From Rhyacophila brunnea (taxonomy: Eukaryota > Arthropoda > Insecta > Trichoptera > Rhyacophilidae): 64,000 bases of DNA. The stretch is from contig JAGYXB010000508.1 of NCBI GenBank assembly GCA_022495005.1, forward strand, positions 620,001-684,000, written 5' to 3'. Made by a program: the position numbers and the translations under genes. Below the pieces are notes generated by a model. It made no database searches, had not been told where the DNA came from, and saw only the letters and a list, made by a program, of their open reading frames with translations. Positions 12,063 to 24,461 of this stretch are shown piece after piece (positions within the stretch are counted from its first letter, which is position 1; each line of letters begins with the position of its first letter).

Positions 12063-12300
12063 TTAGTTCAATTCTGAGTTAGGGGTAGCAAAGCTTTTAT
12101 GTTTATGTGTGTTTTTTTTAGAATTATTAATAACCATGTCTTTGCTTTTTCCTACAAGGTGGTTGTTAGTAATTTTTGAACAATCACAAACACCCAGGTT
12201 TTGAGAAAAACACATAAATATTGTGTCCTCGCCGGGAATCAAACCCAGATCTCTCGGGCGGAAGGCCAGCGCCTTACGCACTGCATCACGAGAGCCGCCT
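12063..12300 (-). mobile_element. tRNA-derived SINE, family 2
   Basis: Read on the minus strand it begins GCGGCTCTCGTGATGCAGTG, continues through a D-arm-like GCGTAAGGCGC and has a box-B-like GGGTTTGATTCCC. After the head come GGACACAATATTTATGTG and CCTGGGTGTTTGTGATTG, then an AT-rich 3' part. A second, truncated copy on the plus strand lies at 36545-36660. It is not a functional tRNA gene, because the acceptor ends do not pair properly and a SINE body follows directly. Confidence 0.8.
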
Positions 12301-12335
12301 ATGTTTATGTGTTAAAAATAAATCAAACAAAGTAT

Positions 12336-12478
12336 CAGTTAAAATGTCCTATTGAAGTGAACAACCAGCCCTGACCGTTATTAAATTATATCGAATAATT
12401 ACTACATACTATGTTGTATTTTAATTAATACAATGTATTTCTACTAAAAGTTGACAGTTAATACCATTAATTAATTAA
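12336..12478 (+). repeat. GTCC-hairpin/GAAAC repeat family, copy F (degenerate)
   Basis: CAGTTAAAATGTCCTATTGA begins the copy, and TTGTATTTTAATTAATACAA plus GTTGACAGTTAAT mark its 3' part. The hairpin-GAAAC segment is eroded here. Confidence 0.55.
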
Positions 12479-12484
12479 TATCTA

Positions 12485-12740
12485 TCTTCTTCTTCTTTCT
12501 CGGCACTACATCCCGGGGCGGGATTTGGCCTCCTCTACAATTGTCCTCCACACGCTCCTTTCCCTGGCTGCTCCTCTCCAGTCTCCAGCCCTCCCCATCT
12601 TTCTCCAGTCCTCTTCGATACAGTCAGCTTACCTCTTCTTTGGTCTGCCCCTAGACCGTTTCCACTGTGGGATCCACTTGGTCATGATTTTTGGCGTCCT
12701 GTGCTCAGGCATTCTCTCAACGTGTCCGACAGAATTTCAC
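12485..12740 (-). pseudogene. LINE C-terminal remnant with one in-frame stop
   Basis: The minus strand translates from about 12733 to 12506 as GHVERMPEHRTPKI, then RSRGRPKKR, a stop at 12629-12631, ADCIEEDWRKMG, DWRGAARERSVWR and IVEEAKSRPGM before the final stop. This is the well-known C-terminal region of insect non-LTR retrotransposon proteins, with GHVxRM, RGRPKKR and a terminal EAKSRPG. The AAGAAGAAGAAG run downstream is a typical 3' tail. Only the last ~75 residues remain, with no catalytic motifs. Confidence 0.85.
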
Positions 12741-12769
12741 CACCGTATCATGTTTTATTAACTCAACTA

Positions 12770-15360
12770 ATATCTATACTAAAAACATATAGGAAAATTA
12801 TTTATTAAACACTATCTTAATATCAGCTGATTAAATTACGATTATTATTGCGGGTTCATTGGTAGGCCGATTAAGTATTACAGCTATTTTTTTGTAAAAC
12901 AATAATCATGAACGCATTTTTCCAATCGTAGAGGGAAAATTCTATATGTAGCATAGAAGACAAGATGGTTTATAAAAAATTATTGCAAGGCAAACCCTTC
13001 CTCATTTAATCGAGATTATCTTTTATTCACTTTTTGTAAAGGTGTATAGAAAATACGACTACATTATGATGACTATATCGTTATCTGCCAAACAGTATGC
13101 TGCGTAGCGTACCTCGTCTAAATATTTCCGCCACTTGATTATCAAATGTACGAGTAGGCCATCAATCCTTTCGCAAGATAAGACGGTACACACCTGACAT
13201 TGATAATAAAATTAAATAGTCTTTATGATCGTTTCTGTACGTACGCCTCTTTTTCCTAGCTAGACTTATCATTTTGGATCTCGGTTTGGAGTAAATATCC
13301 TCGATTAGCTACTACAGCCATTAAATCTCTGTTGTCATTTGGATCGCCATGTTATACCTATGCGAATTAGATTCTTGTTATATCTATTTATTTAATTTAT
13401 TCATGCGTTTTGGTACAATTTTTTCCAAAAAGCGATTCCATCCTTCTTACTAGTAAAATAATTATTATCCATATTACCTTACCAGTGAAGGAATGATTTT
13501 GAAAAAAATATAGGCAACGTGTTACCAATATAATATAAGTAAGTGCGTTTTATTTACTCACATTTTTTGATGACATCTATTTTATTTGATATTATACTTA
13601 TATATTGTTAAAACAATATTATTTTATTGTTAATTATACTTGATATTAATAAAGTATATTTCATATTTTGGAGGATTTTTTTATTTTACATGAAACAAAC
13701 TCTCCTTCTCCAGTGTGCTATTTAGTAAAAAGTTTGGGCTCACTAGATATGAGGAAATTGGATGGAATATATTATGTTTGGTGAAAATTAGTATTCTTCC
13801 AGAAAATACATTATAAGAATAATATTTTTAACTTTTATATCCATTTCCAGGTGGACATAAGAATAAAACCCCACTGTAATTTATGTGTCATTGAATAGAG
13901 ATAGAAATATCTCAGTAACATACTAAGATAGCATCGTTAAAGGGAGAAACATAATGTATGCGGGTTCTATTAGCCGACAGATTTATTTTAGATGTATTTA
14001 TAACATGTATGTAAATGTAAAAACTACATAACAGATTAATAATATATATTAATGTGAAAGTCACTCGCTGTGGACCAATATTTTGAGATAAAGTTCCCAT
14101 ATTTCTCTACACTCGAGATTTAATCCTTGTTACAAACTTACCCAGGAGGCAAACCATTACCCACTATTGTTGTATTCCCTGGTTAAAACATAAAATATTT
14201 TATATTGTCTATGAGCTTTTAAATTTCATAGATATCAAATTAGGCCGCATTATGTGGCGCGTATACATCTATATGAATAAACTCATGTTTATATAGTAAA
14301 CTGTTATGAATTATTATATACCTCCCTCCAAAAAATGTAGTCTCCACAACTGTGATATGTGAGATAAAAACCATATTATACTTAATCAACAACAATCGAT
14401 CATAATACATTATATATTACGTAGGTATACATATGCAAGCATACGCACACCATTGTCCTTATATTATTTTGATATATTTTTATGACAAGAAAATAGAGTA
14501 AGTACCTAACATAATAACATGGTTTAATTACTTAGCCAATGTCGTTTGCACCTACGACTCAGTCATGATACATATAAATTATTTTATCCAGCTCGATCAT
14601 TTATTTTCATCACAACTCCTGTTTCCTCTTGTCGTACGTCGTCTATCTACGCACGTATTTGGAGTTAAAGTCCAAAAAACGACTCGTTGGTAATATTTTT
14701 GTACAAATGAGTTACAACGAAAACCTTTCAACGGATGTGAGGTGAGAATGCTCTCTTTCTTTGGGATTACGCCCCATTCACACCGCACCGTCACTCCGCC
14801 TTGCCGGAAATTGATGCCGGACGTGTCTATTGTTCGTGCTAGTCAAATTATCGTGAAACTGGCTAAGCTAATGAACTCGAAATACTAAAAAATATTGCTT
14901 TCATAACTGCAAGCATATTTATGTATATACAGCATTAGTTTATACAAGGTTACACCCTTGTATAGCAAATGTCGATAATAAAAAGGACACGTTAGCAAAA
15001 TAGATGATATACATAAAAAGCATAATAATATATACCCTTGTTTTAAGACGTGTAGGTGGAAATCATTTTTTAATCACAATGTATATTATTGTGTGTGGAA
15101 ATATTTAAGCTGACATGCAAGGAAACGTTATCAGAATGTGACGACATATTGCCATTATTGAAATGTAGTTAAACTTATCTTTTATATTCCAAAGTGGTTT
15201 ACTAGATTAAGTCAATGAAAAGCAGTTAATAAATTAATAATATAATATTAGATAATCACCTTCTAAAAAAATGTTAAGTAAATATACACGCGGTGGGAAA
15301 TAAATTTTACATCCATCTTTTATACATATTATGTAATATAAATTGTACCTTGCAATATCA
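12770..15360. other. Gene-free stretch with two GC-normal patches
   Basis: The patches at about 13060-13340 and 14600-14860 are less AT-rich than the rest. Neither shows a frame with good splice sites or a familiar protein. No element boundaries are found. Confidence 0.4.
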
Positions 15361-15368
15361 GTATTATC

Positions 15369-15615
15369 CAGCGCTCGAAATGGAAAAATTTACGAACCGG
15401 AGCGCTCGACAGTTTTAAGATTTTTACATAGTAAAGTTATCAAAGTATAGATATGTGTTTTTTTTTTCATAAAAATAAATGTGTTAGATTTTCTATTATA
15501 TGGTCTATCCAGCTCAGACGGTCAAATTATTTATTCCACGAGACGGAGCGATAATTTTACCGATTTCACGAACAGGAACGGCGCTCCGGTGCGTTCCGGT
15601 CCATTTCGAGCCCTG
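15369..15615. mobile_element. hAT MITE with perfect 8 bp target duplication
   Basis: The ends CAGCGCTCGAAATGGA and (inverted) CAGGGCTCGAAATGGA are terminal inverted repeats, and GCGCTCC words extend the symmetry inward. GTATTATC occurs immediately before (15361-15368) and after (15616-15623). The 247 bp body does not code. CAG-ends plus an 8 bp duplication are diagnostic of the hAT superfamily. A sister copy lies at 32149-32387. Confidence 0.92.
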
Positions 15616-15623
15616 GTATTATC

Positions 15624-16077
15624 TATCTATACGCCATAATATGATAAAGTTCTCTAATTTTTATCTTAATGCCAGTTAATAATATATCTATTTTTAATAG
15701 ATAATCTTAAGGCAATTAAATGAAATGAAAAAAAAATGAAATAAGCAAAGAAATTAATGATTAAATCAAAAATAAGCATATATATATAAGTAACATAAAC
15801 ATGAAAATAAAAATGATTGTCATGGATGTCTATGAATTTATAACTTTTTATACACAGGTTTTAGTCAAGAATCAACAACACTTCCAAAAATGCATTTACC
15901 TAGTTTTTCATAAACTTCTGTGGTAGCTTTTGTCATTTTAAACTCACACCATCTCAAATTAATATCCCACTTCGTGGCTCTCTGTCTATAGTAGTGTACA
16001 GTACTAGTGTCTCTGTGCTCTGTGTCTACAGTATGCACTGTCAATAATAATATATAATGTTGTAATATTATAAGTAA
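15624..16077. other. Gene-free stretch
   Basis: AT-rich. A short semi-palindromic GTGTACAGTACTAGTG lies near 15995. No gene is seen. Confidence 0.4.
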
Positions 16078-16506
16078 AATTGTATTATTTAATTTGTATT
16101 ATTTAAAATAATTACAAGATAAAAAGTACTTTTTATATACAACGTTTTTAAATTCTGTTGAACCATATAAACTTGACTTGACTAGCTTAAACGACATAGT
16201 AACGCACGTATATATTAATAATTTAGTTGCTAGGACCCCAGACCCCTAGCAACCAATAATAGTGGATTGGATTACGGATTTCTTCCGAAATAACTTTTCA
16301 TACAAAACAGAATTAACTGAAAATGAATTCAATTCTACTTAAATATGGCTAAAAGTATTCAAAAAATGCATTGGCATCGTGTTCTGATATATTCTAAAAG
16401 TTTCAAATGTCTAGCTAGTCGGGAAGTTAGTTAAAAATCGATTGCAAGATTTGTACCGGACAAAGAACCACCGGACAAATAAGAATACGAGCTAAGAAAA
16501 ACGTTG
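16078..16506 (-). repeat. 430 bp interspersed repeat (TTTGTCCGGTACAAATC family), copy 1
   Basis: Minus-strand copy of a repeat also present at 30424-30920 and 31386-31830 on plus. Shared landmarks, in order, are TTTTTCTTAGCT, TTTGTCCGGTACAAATCTTG, CCCGACTAGCTAGACATTTG, CAGTTAATTCTGTTTTGTAT, the hairpin GGTTGCTAGG/CCTAGCAAC and TTTTATCTTGTAATTATT. I see no open frame or obvious terminal repeats. The class is unknown; a non-autonomous DNA element is the likeliest. Confidence 0.85.
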
Positions 16507-16509
16507 CAA

Positions 16510-17049
16510 TAAAGACAATTTTGATGGTTTGAATATGTTCTGTGTATATTTATCATGGTTTGAAGCCACCTCCAATGTGATGTTGTTATATTATCGAATC
16601 TCTTATATTTAAAACAAACAACAATATAGGTATATAATTATCCACGAGGTATGGAAAACTGTGCGGAAATAATGTGCGCGGAATTTCGTTACAAAATATT
16701 TTCCTAGTCAAGTCGAGAGGCTGTTTTCGAAGCGTAAAAAAGGATTGTGTGCTTAAGGTCTTAGGGAGATTTTGAAGAAAGTGTGATTGAATAAAATCAG
16801 ATCCGTGTAATCTGATGAATAATTTATGAGATAACTTACCTTTTCCAATTCGATTTTCAATAAAACTTCCAGACTTAAACCAACGAGGAAATAAAATTCC
16901 ATTACTTTATTAGAGAGGTTATTTTTTGGTGACTGCGGTAGTTTTTTAGTTTTCTGATATGAAGTTCACGATATGTTTTAATAATTTGTATTTATGTAAA
17001 ATAATTAACTAACTTGTTAGTTTAAATCTATTATTTTATATTCAGTACC
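16510..17049. other. Gene-free stretch
   Basis: No supported gene or repeat. Confidence 0.4.
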
Positions 17050-17205
17050 AGTTGAAAACGTCCATCTGAAGAGGGCGAAACAGATTCTGTTTATTATTAA
17101 TCTAAGTGGACTTAGTACTACATAATATTGTATTTTATTTTAATTAATTCAACTTATTTTAACTAACATTTGACAGTAAATACAATGAATGAAATAATAT
17201 AGTAA
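17050..17205 (+). repeat. GTCC-hairpin/GAAAC repeat family, copy D
   Basis: CAGTTGAAAACGTCCATCTG, then GGGCGAAACAG, AAGTGGACTTAGTACTA, TTGTATTTTATTTTAATTAA and TTTGACAGTAAAT. The copy is diverged but complete in order. Confidence 0.6.
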
Positions 17206-17209
17206 AACC

Positions 17210-18890
17210 AATCAAGCTTGATTGCTTTATTTTTACCTAATGTGATTTGTATTTGAATAATTTTTAGTAAGTAATAAAATGGTTGATGGCATAATTCTGG
17301 CAACCCATAATACACAGAAAGGATTATAGTACAACCTTAATTAAATACCTCTGCTGAAATACCAGTAAAGTAAAATACTAGTTCAGTATTTGTACGATAC
17401 CAAAGCTTGATTCGATATGAATAAAAATGATTTTAAGTTTTGCACTGCAAAAATCGATGTTTTCCAAATTTACAAAAAAAAACATTAAAACGTTAATTTA
17501 AACAAAAAAAAAATCCATAGTACTCGGAATAAACAAATGAAACTGTATTATAATAATAAAAATAACCATAAAATAATATGTAATAATAAGATATATCCAT
17601 TTAATGAATGCAGATTTTACAACATTTTTTTTAATTAGTTATTTTTCTAATTAAAAAAATATTTGTTCCTCGCGGTTTTACTAAATGATTCAACGGTTTC
17701 GCCAAACAAAAAATGTTGGGTATCACTATTCTACGGTCTTAATTACGGGATATTTAAATGCATGAATAATATACTCGTAATCTGATATCTCAATAAGTAA
17801 ACTAGTTAGGCAGACACAAATTGTTTATTTGATAATAACTTGATAATGATGTAACAACCGAAATATAGTTTTCGACCTTAAAACTATTGCTTTTCTATAT
17901 ACTTACATGTAAAAGGTTTTATAAAGCATAATTCAGAAGTAACACACATTTTATTCATACGTATAGTTTTTTTTGGAATGCCATTTATTTAAAAGTCAGA
18001 ATTTACTGTTATAGTATTTTACGATATGATCTTATCGGAATATAACTGAACAATATAGCCATAAAACAAAAACGATATGATTCGAGTTATGATTATTTTC
18101 AATATATTTTATCGAATTCTCCCGAATGTGAATTTTTATCTCTAAAAAAGAGATTTATGTCATGTTCAAATTTGACGAATCGATTTTAGAATGTTGTATT
18201 CCCTTCCCAAACTCGACATCGAAGTTATAGCCCTATTTGAGAGTTGTTTATTGCTTTATAGCTGATTATATGTGGGTGTCTTTTGTTATTAAATCATGCC
18301 ACGCTACGATCAATTATTTACCACATATCATTGTAAACACTAAATGACAATGCATTTAACTATTCTAGTATTCGATACTTAGTTGGCATAGGAAATAATA
18401 ACTTAAATAGGATGTGTGTCTGACCGCTTGAATCTATATAGACCTGTACGATCAATCCTGAAGTTGACATAGTAATTACATACTAACTCTAAAGTGAATA
18501 TCTTAGTTAATTAATACTATTAACTAATAGTACTTGATGGAATTTTAATTTAAATTAAAATTGATTTAAGTTTCAGTGTACATAATGCTTGAAGATACCA
18601 CATGTCGAAACCGGCTCTTAAAAATAACTCAAATGCTAATACAAAACTTTAATCCATTAAAATATCTGAGTTACGTGATTTACCAAAATATTATCAAGTG
18701 TACTTTATACATTAAATATATTCCATTAATGATATTTTAGTTATCTATTAATAAATTAATATAACTACTTTGCATAAAGTGTACTTTCTCATAAATTGGA
18801 TATTATATTATTTTATTATATAGGTAATCTATGATTATAATTGATTATGATGCATCTTAAGTTTAAATATGATATAAACGATAATTTTCA
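17210..18890. other. Gene-free AT-rich stretch
   Basis: No exon, RNA gene or transposon end is recognised. Confidence 0.4.
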
Positions 18891-18918
18891 GTTAGGTTAG
18901 GTTACGTTAGCTTGATAG

Positions 18919-19342
18919 CAGAGGGTTGGAGCGGACCTTTTTGGAGTTGCTCCGCTCCGGGGCCTAATACTTGCTCCAGCTCCGCTCCAAGGTCTACTCC
19001 GCTCGGGGTAAAAAGTTTTAATATATGTAAACAAATGTTAAAAAAATTAAAAATAAGTAGTTTTGAAATAAGGTTTATTATTCGTCCTTTCCATTATTAA
19101 TTTTATTAAACAAAATTGGCGACAGAAAATCGTCTGTCATTATTTATTTTGCCTCCTCCATAAAAAGTGAGGCTATTTATTACTATGCAGTGTTGCCGTA
19201 TTTCAAATAATTCCACTGTTGCAACATGTCAAATATAATATTTTCATTCGATTTTAGAACAAAAATTCCATAATAAAAAAAACATCCGGAGCATAACATA
19301 TTTTCGGTGCTCCGGGTAAAACCCCGTTGTTCCACTGCTCTG
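18919..19342. mobile_element. hAT-like MITE with GGAGC-rich ends
   Basis: The left end CAGAGGGTTGGAGCGGACC and the right end, inverted CAGAGCAGTGGAACAACGGG, are similar, and both subterminal regions are full of GGAGC/GCTCC. The flanks CTTGATAG and GTTAGTAG match at 5 of 8 positions, so any target duplication has decayed. TTAGGTTAGGTTACGTTAG abuts it on the left. No transposase frame is present. Confidence 0.6.
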
Positions 19343-19344
19343 GT

Positions 19345-20735
19345 TAGTAGTAATAGTGAAGTGTAGTATAGTCGTGGGTAATAATTTCATCTAGTAACAT
19401 ATATAAGTATGGTGTCTTTGTTTAAAAAGATCCTATGAGTTGGGCCGTTTACCGTAAAAAATAATAACTAATAATGTCCCCTCCACGTTGTAGGAATACG
19501 TATAATCCTTTAATGATTAATCATGTACTTAATATTCATCAAAGATAATTAAATTTAGCTACAGATAAATTAAATAAAATGTGTTATTGTATCAATAAAG
19601 AATACGGTACTAAACGTATTTCCCAAAATGTTCTCATGCTAACAAAATACTAAAACCTATGATTATTAATATTATCAAAGAATTGCTTTATTCACACGTA
19701 TAGCGGCATGGTTTTAATGATCCCATTTTACAAGCATTAACCCAATATCATATACCTACTCAGCTTAATTGTTAAAATTTACTAATTATCCATCAGGTAT
19801 ATAAAGATAATCGATTTGTGGAAAAACACAATTTAGTGGATGGAAAAATATATCTTCCAAGCAGTATTGTCAAGTACCCAATATGATAATTTATAGTATT
19901 GTACTACAATTTTTGTTTCATTTAAAATCTAAAATAGTAAGTTATATAATGTATATCAAATTTTACGCCTAATATACGAAATCAATAATATAATAATAAC
20001 GAAATCACAATGAAAAATAACCATGTAAGCACTATAGTTTTTATTACCTTTCGTAAAAAACCAAATTCTAAAAAAAATATGAGAGTCAACCGTCGTCAAG
20101 ATTAAAATATGTTCTCAACTCCAAAAAGGTTCAACCTTCGTGATAATATCATGTAGTATATACTATACGCATCCACCTGCTATCCTAATCTCATTATCTC
20201 TTCATACTATTTAATGCTAAGAATGTAAATATAATAAATACGGTTTCGCTAATGCACTGGATTGTAAAACACCTGATACTCTTTTATGGTTATAATATAA
20301 TGTGCCACCACTTTAAATTTTCTTCTTGAAACCTTTCGCATAAATAATATGTTATTATTATCTCTTACTGGTGTTTCAAAAAACATAGAGCTTTAAAATT
20401 TTCTGTAAAATGAACAAGGAACCACTAATACACGAAAATGAACGTCAATATTTACACATTGTCATGTTTGTGATACAATAGTTCATCTTATAGATTAGTG
20501 ATATGTCACATTCAATATGTTCTTAGTACATACGGTTTATACAAATGATTAAATTCCAATACACATATTGGTTATAATAATTACATTATTATGTAGCAAA
20601 ATATCAAAAATCTTACGTTTTAGACAGCGTAAAAAACGAAGTCAGCACCAAATAATATATTATTGCATATTGTTTTCAAAAAAACACTGAATATAATACA
20701 TTTAATAATATATTCCTCGTAGAGAATCAGGGTAA
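19345..20735. other. Gene-free AT-rich stretch
   Basis: Nothing beyond simple AT-rich sequence is recognised. Confidence 0.4.
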
Positions 20736-20737
20736 GC

Positions 20738-20992
20738 ATGCATAGGAAGGCTCGAGGGCTGACAGTCAAATACCGTCGGTACGTGTCGCATTCACTCAAA
20801 GTCTCATTCCGTACTTTGACGCACACGCTTTTCGGCGACGCTCCTCGACGCTGGGTGACGTCACGCCGCCGCCGACGTCGACGACGTCTGTCTACGCGAC
20901 GTTTCATCTCGAGTTTGCTTTTCTCACAAAGCCGACATCTCGCTAGGTTCACTGACTATAAAATCACCCCAACGAAGTATTCTTCAGGAATA
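20738..20992 (+). promoter_or_regulatory. CpG-rich candidate promoter with CRE, TATA box and initiator
   Basis: This block is sharply richer in GC and CpG than its surroundings, including a GCCGCCGCCGACGTCGACG run at about 20866-20884. It contains a perfect CRE palindrome TGACGTCA at 20856-20863. TATAAAAT lies at 20957-20964, and TTCAGG with its A at 20986 sits 29 bases downstream of the first T, the usual TATA-to-initiator spacing. Open frames run on both strands but consist of arginine-rich low-complexity sequence, so I do not call them genes. I found no following exon. The motifs are direct observation; promoter function is inference. Confidence 0.4.
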
Positions 20993-21191
20993 TTATTCAC
21001 GAGACACAGAATTGTTTTTTTTTTTGTAGATACCTATTATATTATTCGTACGCTTCATTTGGCATAATAATATTATCTTCGTCTAACTAAGGGAAATAGT
21101 ACTTATGATAATTATATTCATAATTTATTTTTAATATACTGTTTATGCATAAAGTTTTTAGCGACGTTTATGACTTAATATTATATTGTCC

Positions 21192-21338
21192 CTTAAAATG
21201 TCCGTCTGAGGCGGACGAAACCGGTCCTAATCTATTGATTAAAAGTGGAATAAGTACTAAAAAAAATTGAGTTTTATTAAATAAAAACAACAATACAATG
21301 CAGTTCCACCATGAATTGACAGTTAACAAAATAAAAGA
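21192..21338 (+). repeat. GTCC-hairpin/GAAAC repeat family, copy B
   Basis: AAAATGTCCGTCTGAGGCGG is followed by ACGAAACCGGTCC, AAAAGTGGAATAAGTACTAA, TTGAGTTTTATT and ATGAATTGACAGTTAAC, ending at AATAAAAGACTTA. It is one of the two best-preserved copies. GTCCG pairs with CGGAC around a TCTGAGG loop. Confidence 0.75.
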
Positions 21339-21563
21339 CTTAATATTACTATTACGAGTATATTTTCAATGAAACGTATCCAACATGCGACGAGGAGTTA
21401 TTGTGCTGTCGCTAAACTGGAAGCAGCATGACTAAAATACAAGCTGAAATTCAAGCGAAGCAAAATTTCCATGGTAAATCCGAGAAAGTTTCAACAATTA
21501 ATGTCTCAAAACTTCGAAATCTACCAAAGAATTAAATGGTAGCGTCATACTACTCGTACGATA

Positions 21564-21795
21564 TTTTTTTGGCCATGTATGATCCTAAGGAGCCTAAACA
21601 GAGTGTAGGTTTGTTTTTACAGATTTTGTTTTTACGAGAAATTAATGTTTGACACTTCCTCAACCTATTAGATTCATACTCTGACTCCAAACAAACATTG
21701 AAAAACAATATTATGTATTTGTGAGACCCAGGATTTGAACCTATTACCTACGACGTTATAAGCTGACGCGCAAGCCGCTTGGTCATCGTGGGTGT
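21564..21795 (-). mobile_element. tRNA-derived SINE, family 1
   Basis: Minus-strand copy. The head at the right end reads ACACCCACGATGACC and continues through GGCTTGCGCG, with a box-B-like GGTTCAAATCC. The body carries AACCTATTAG and CTCGTAAAAACAAAATCTG (minus sense). It ends in a short poly-A at 21564-21570. It lies 100 bp from the next copy in the same orientation. Confidence 0.85.
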
Positions 21796-21891
21796 AAGAT
21801 ATAGTATTGGTATAAAAATATAGTGACTGCAATCATTTTTTCGATCAAAATTTGAATTATTATTTCATTACCAAAAATATTTAGATCATGC

Positions 21892-22137
21892 TTTTTTTTT
21901 TTCGACCATGTCCGATCCTCATAGGATCATATGGGCCTCCACAGAGTAAAGGTTTGTATTAACAGATTTTGTTTTTTACGAGAAATGGATGTCAGCCACT
22001 TGCTCAACCTATTAGGTCCATACCATGACTCACACACAAATTGAAAAACAATATGTGTACTTGCCAGACCTAGGATTCGAACCTGGGACCCACGGCGTGA
22101 TAGTCCAACGCTTAAGCCGCGCGGCCACCGTGGGTGT
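21892..22137 (-). mobile_element. tRNA-derived SINE, family 1, best-preserved copy
   Basis: Full-length copy of about 245 bp. In minus sense it begins ACACCCACGGTGGCCGCGCG, has the box-A-like TGGCCGCGCGGC and the box-B-like GGTTCGAATCC, then GTACACATATTGTTTTTCAA, CCTAATAGGTTGAGCAAGTG, and a tail with GATCCTATGAGGATCGGACA before poly-A. The D-arm words GGCCGnGCGGCTTAAGCG resemble a serine or leucine tRNA. It is transcribed, if at all, from its internal polymerase III promoter. Confidence 0.92.
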
Positions 22138-22139
22138 CA

Positions 22140-23264
22140 GAACATGTTAACATACCTAAATCTACATCGTTTATCTTTCAAAAGAAGCATAATATGTTTT
22201 ATTAATAATTATAATATTGAAAGTTCGACAGTACACTGGCAATTATTTATGAGTATAAAATATTAGTACTGAGAAGCAAACATTAAGCAACGTGTTACTA
22301 TTTTTTAATTATTAATCATTACACGTGTTTTCTGTTTACTCTTTGTATACTCCTACACATTGAATAGCCTATTATAGATAAAATTATATGTGATTCTTAT
22401 AATTTAAAATGAACCATTGAAATTTGGAACCTTTACATCATATGGACTCTATGCACTGAAAATGGTAGCGTAAATTGAATATTAGTAAAAAGGTTAGTTA
22501 AAAAAACTAGTGGGTTTCGCCAGGGTGAGTAGGTATGTAGGACAACAGTGTGCATGGATCTCCAGAGATGTAGTACTTACATATACGAAGTGAATCAAAT
22601 TTTATTCCATTCAAAAAACATATCAACGTTACATTGTATAGAATGTTTTATGAAAGTCGTGCAGCAAACGCGATTCAATGGAATTATCTAAATCTAGTAA
22701 ATATGGCATATAATCGTCGTGTTACTTTGATTAAATTGTATAATAAAATTATTACTTGCACATTAAAAGTAATATGTAACAGTATACCTGCATTGCATTA
22801 TCGTGTTAAATACGCCCTCTTTTACACATTGTTGACCTTTAACAACCATATCTATTAGTAGATTACAATTATTATTGAATTTTCTATCCCAGTATTAGTA
22901 ATTCTGATATCGGGATAAGTGAGAATAATATATTTTTATTTCTCCCATTTTTGTATCTGCGATATTGATTTATTAATTTTAGACAATGGAAAAAAAACAA
23001 TATCAATTTCACAAGAGTGCGATGTTTATATTATTATGATTTACCAATTAAATGTGTTAGAGCTCCGTCCCACAATTTCGAATAAATCACATGCTTATCA
23101 ATTAAAAAAATACAACTTCCGATTATCAAAAATATTATAATAGGGATAATTTAATCTCTATTTATTAAAAATAACAAACATGTACACATTAAAATTTACC
23201 GGTTTCATGACGAGCACAAATATCTTAGAGGTATTTCAATAAACAAACTTTTTATAAAGGATGG
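22140..23264. other. Gene-free AT-rich stretch
   Basis: Open frames at 22634-22858 and 22919-23140 are AT-rich and match nothing I know, so I do not call them. Confidence 0.4.
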
Positions 23265-23272
23265 TTGTAGAC

Positions 23273-24461
23273 CAGGGGTGGCCAATCTTTTACATACTAT
23301 GCGCCAATTTTCTTCACAGACGAGTTCAGATGCGCCATACAACTGAAGCACCTTTTCTACCTTCTTACGTTCACGGTTGGGGTTGGAAAACAGGAATATG
23401 GGGTAGTGTCTGCTTCGCTTAGGGGAGGAAAAGGAATAACTCCATCACGTAATTAAATTTATTTATTTATGCCAGTTCAAAAACACACATGTATTGGAGC
23501 ACCAATAATATGCAATCGTCAGAAATGATCTCTTGGACGATAAGGTGATCGCTGTCGTGGACCCCGCTGATGGTGCTACAGCTGCCAGAGAGTCCCGTTT
23601 GGTGAATATAACTCTGGACCACAGTTGGATGTGATGAGAAAGAGAGAGAGAGAGATTTCTGAGCGGGATGGAGCACTGAGAGCTTTTGAGCATTTGGATT
23701 TCGCTAGTCTTTTAATTTATGGTCTTAAATTTGTTACTCAGAACAACAGATAATTTTTCAAAATTGAAGCAGTTATTCGCGACCTTGTTTTCCTTTTAAT
23801 CAATTTCATCGATGAAAATACTTGTTTACATCTGTATGTCGATCCAAAGCGACATATATAACTTTTTGCAGATTTTATTAGCTCTGGGAAATGTTCACAG
23901 AGTAATGAACGTCAGAAATTAATTATATCAGAAGCATTTTGACCAGGAAAAAGCTCATCAAATTTAATTTTTAATAATGAATTTGTTTTTAAATCAATCA
24001 GTTCCATTTGTATATTACTAGGCATCTGCGTTATATTTTGTTCACTAAGTGAAAATGGGTTTATAAATGCGAGCATGCAGTTATTTTCTTTATCAAAATC
24101 ATGAAAACTACTTTCAAATGACCCCTGCAATATCTTATTTTTTCAATATATTTGGTCAAATTGCTATTATCCACAACACATTTATTCTGCTCTTTCAAGT
24201 GTGTAAATTGACTCAAATCCTCATTTTCTAACTGAGAGATAAACAGTTTTAATTTAATTTTAAATGAACTGATGCAATTTACTAAGCGAGGAAATAATTT
24301 ATTATTGCCTTGTAGTGTTAAATTTAGATCGGCTAGTAATATCAACTAAAATTCCAACTCAGATAGCCAGTTGTTGACAAATAATAGAGTTCTTTCATCA
24401 GGCGCAAAGATGCAATGCGCCACTTGTAATCATCCAATGCGCCACGGTTTGGCCACCACTG
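23273..24461. mobile_element. hAT transposon with perfect 8 bp target duplication
   Basis: The ends CAGGGGTGGCCAATC and (inverted) CAGTGGTGGCCAAACC are classic hAT terminal repeats. TTGTAGAC flanks the element exactly at 23265-23272 and 24462-24469. It is 1189 bp long, much shorter than an autonomous hAT, and carries a broken C-terminal transposase fragment on the minus strand. GATGCGCCA/TGGCGCA words near the ends extend the subterminal symmetry. A (GA)n run lies at 23638-23656. Confidence 0.95.
23690..24350 (-). pseudogene. hAT transposase pseudogene, C-terminal part
   Basis: The minus strand encodes ADLNLTLQGNNKLFPRL and FKIKLKLFISQLEN, then after a frameshift near 24100 NPFSL and PSNIQMELIDLK. 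A stop at 23912-23914 is followed in the same frame by LLCEHFPELIKSAKS, FGSTYRCKQVFSSMK, KRKTRSRITASI and, past more stops, VTNLRP and IKRLAKSK. These match the order of the C-terminal half of hAT transposases of the ZBED5/SCAND3/GTF2IRD2-like group, including the dimerisation segment FGSTYxCxQxFSxMK. The BED finger and the early catalytic region are absent. Lesions are one frameshift and at least three stops, so it is inactive. Confidence 0.88.

Noticed and set aside
20620..20952. Arginine-rich 110-residue frame on minus and a similar one on plus
   Set aside because: Both are readings of a CG-trinucleotide run in a CpG-rich block. Low complexity on both strands argues against a protein.
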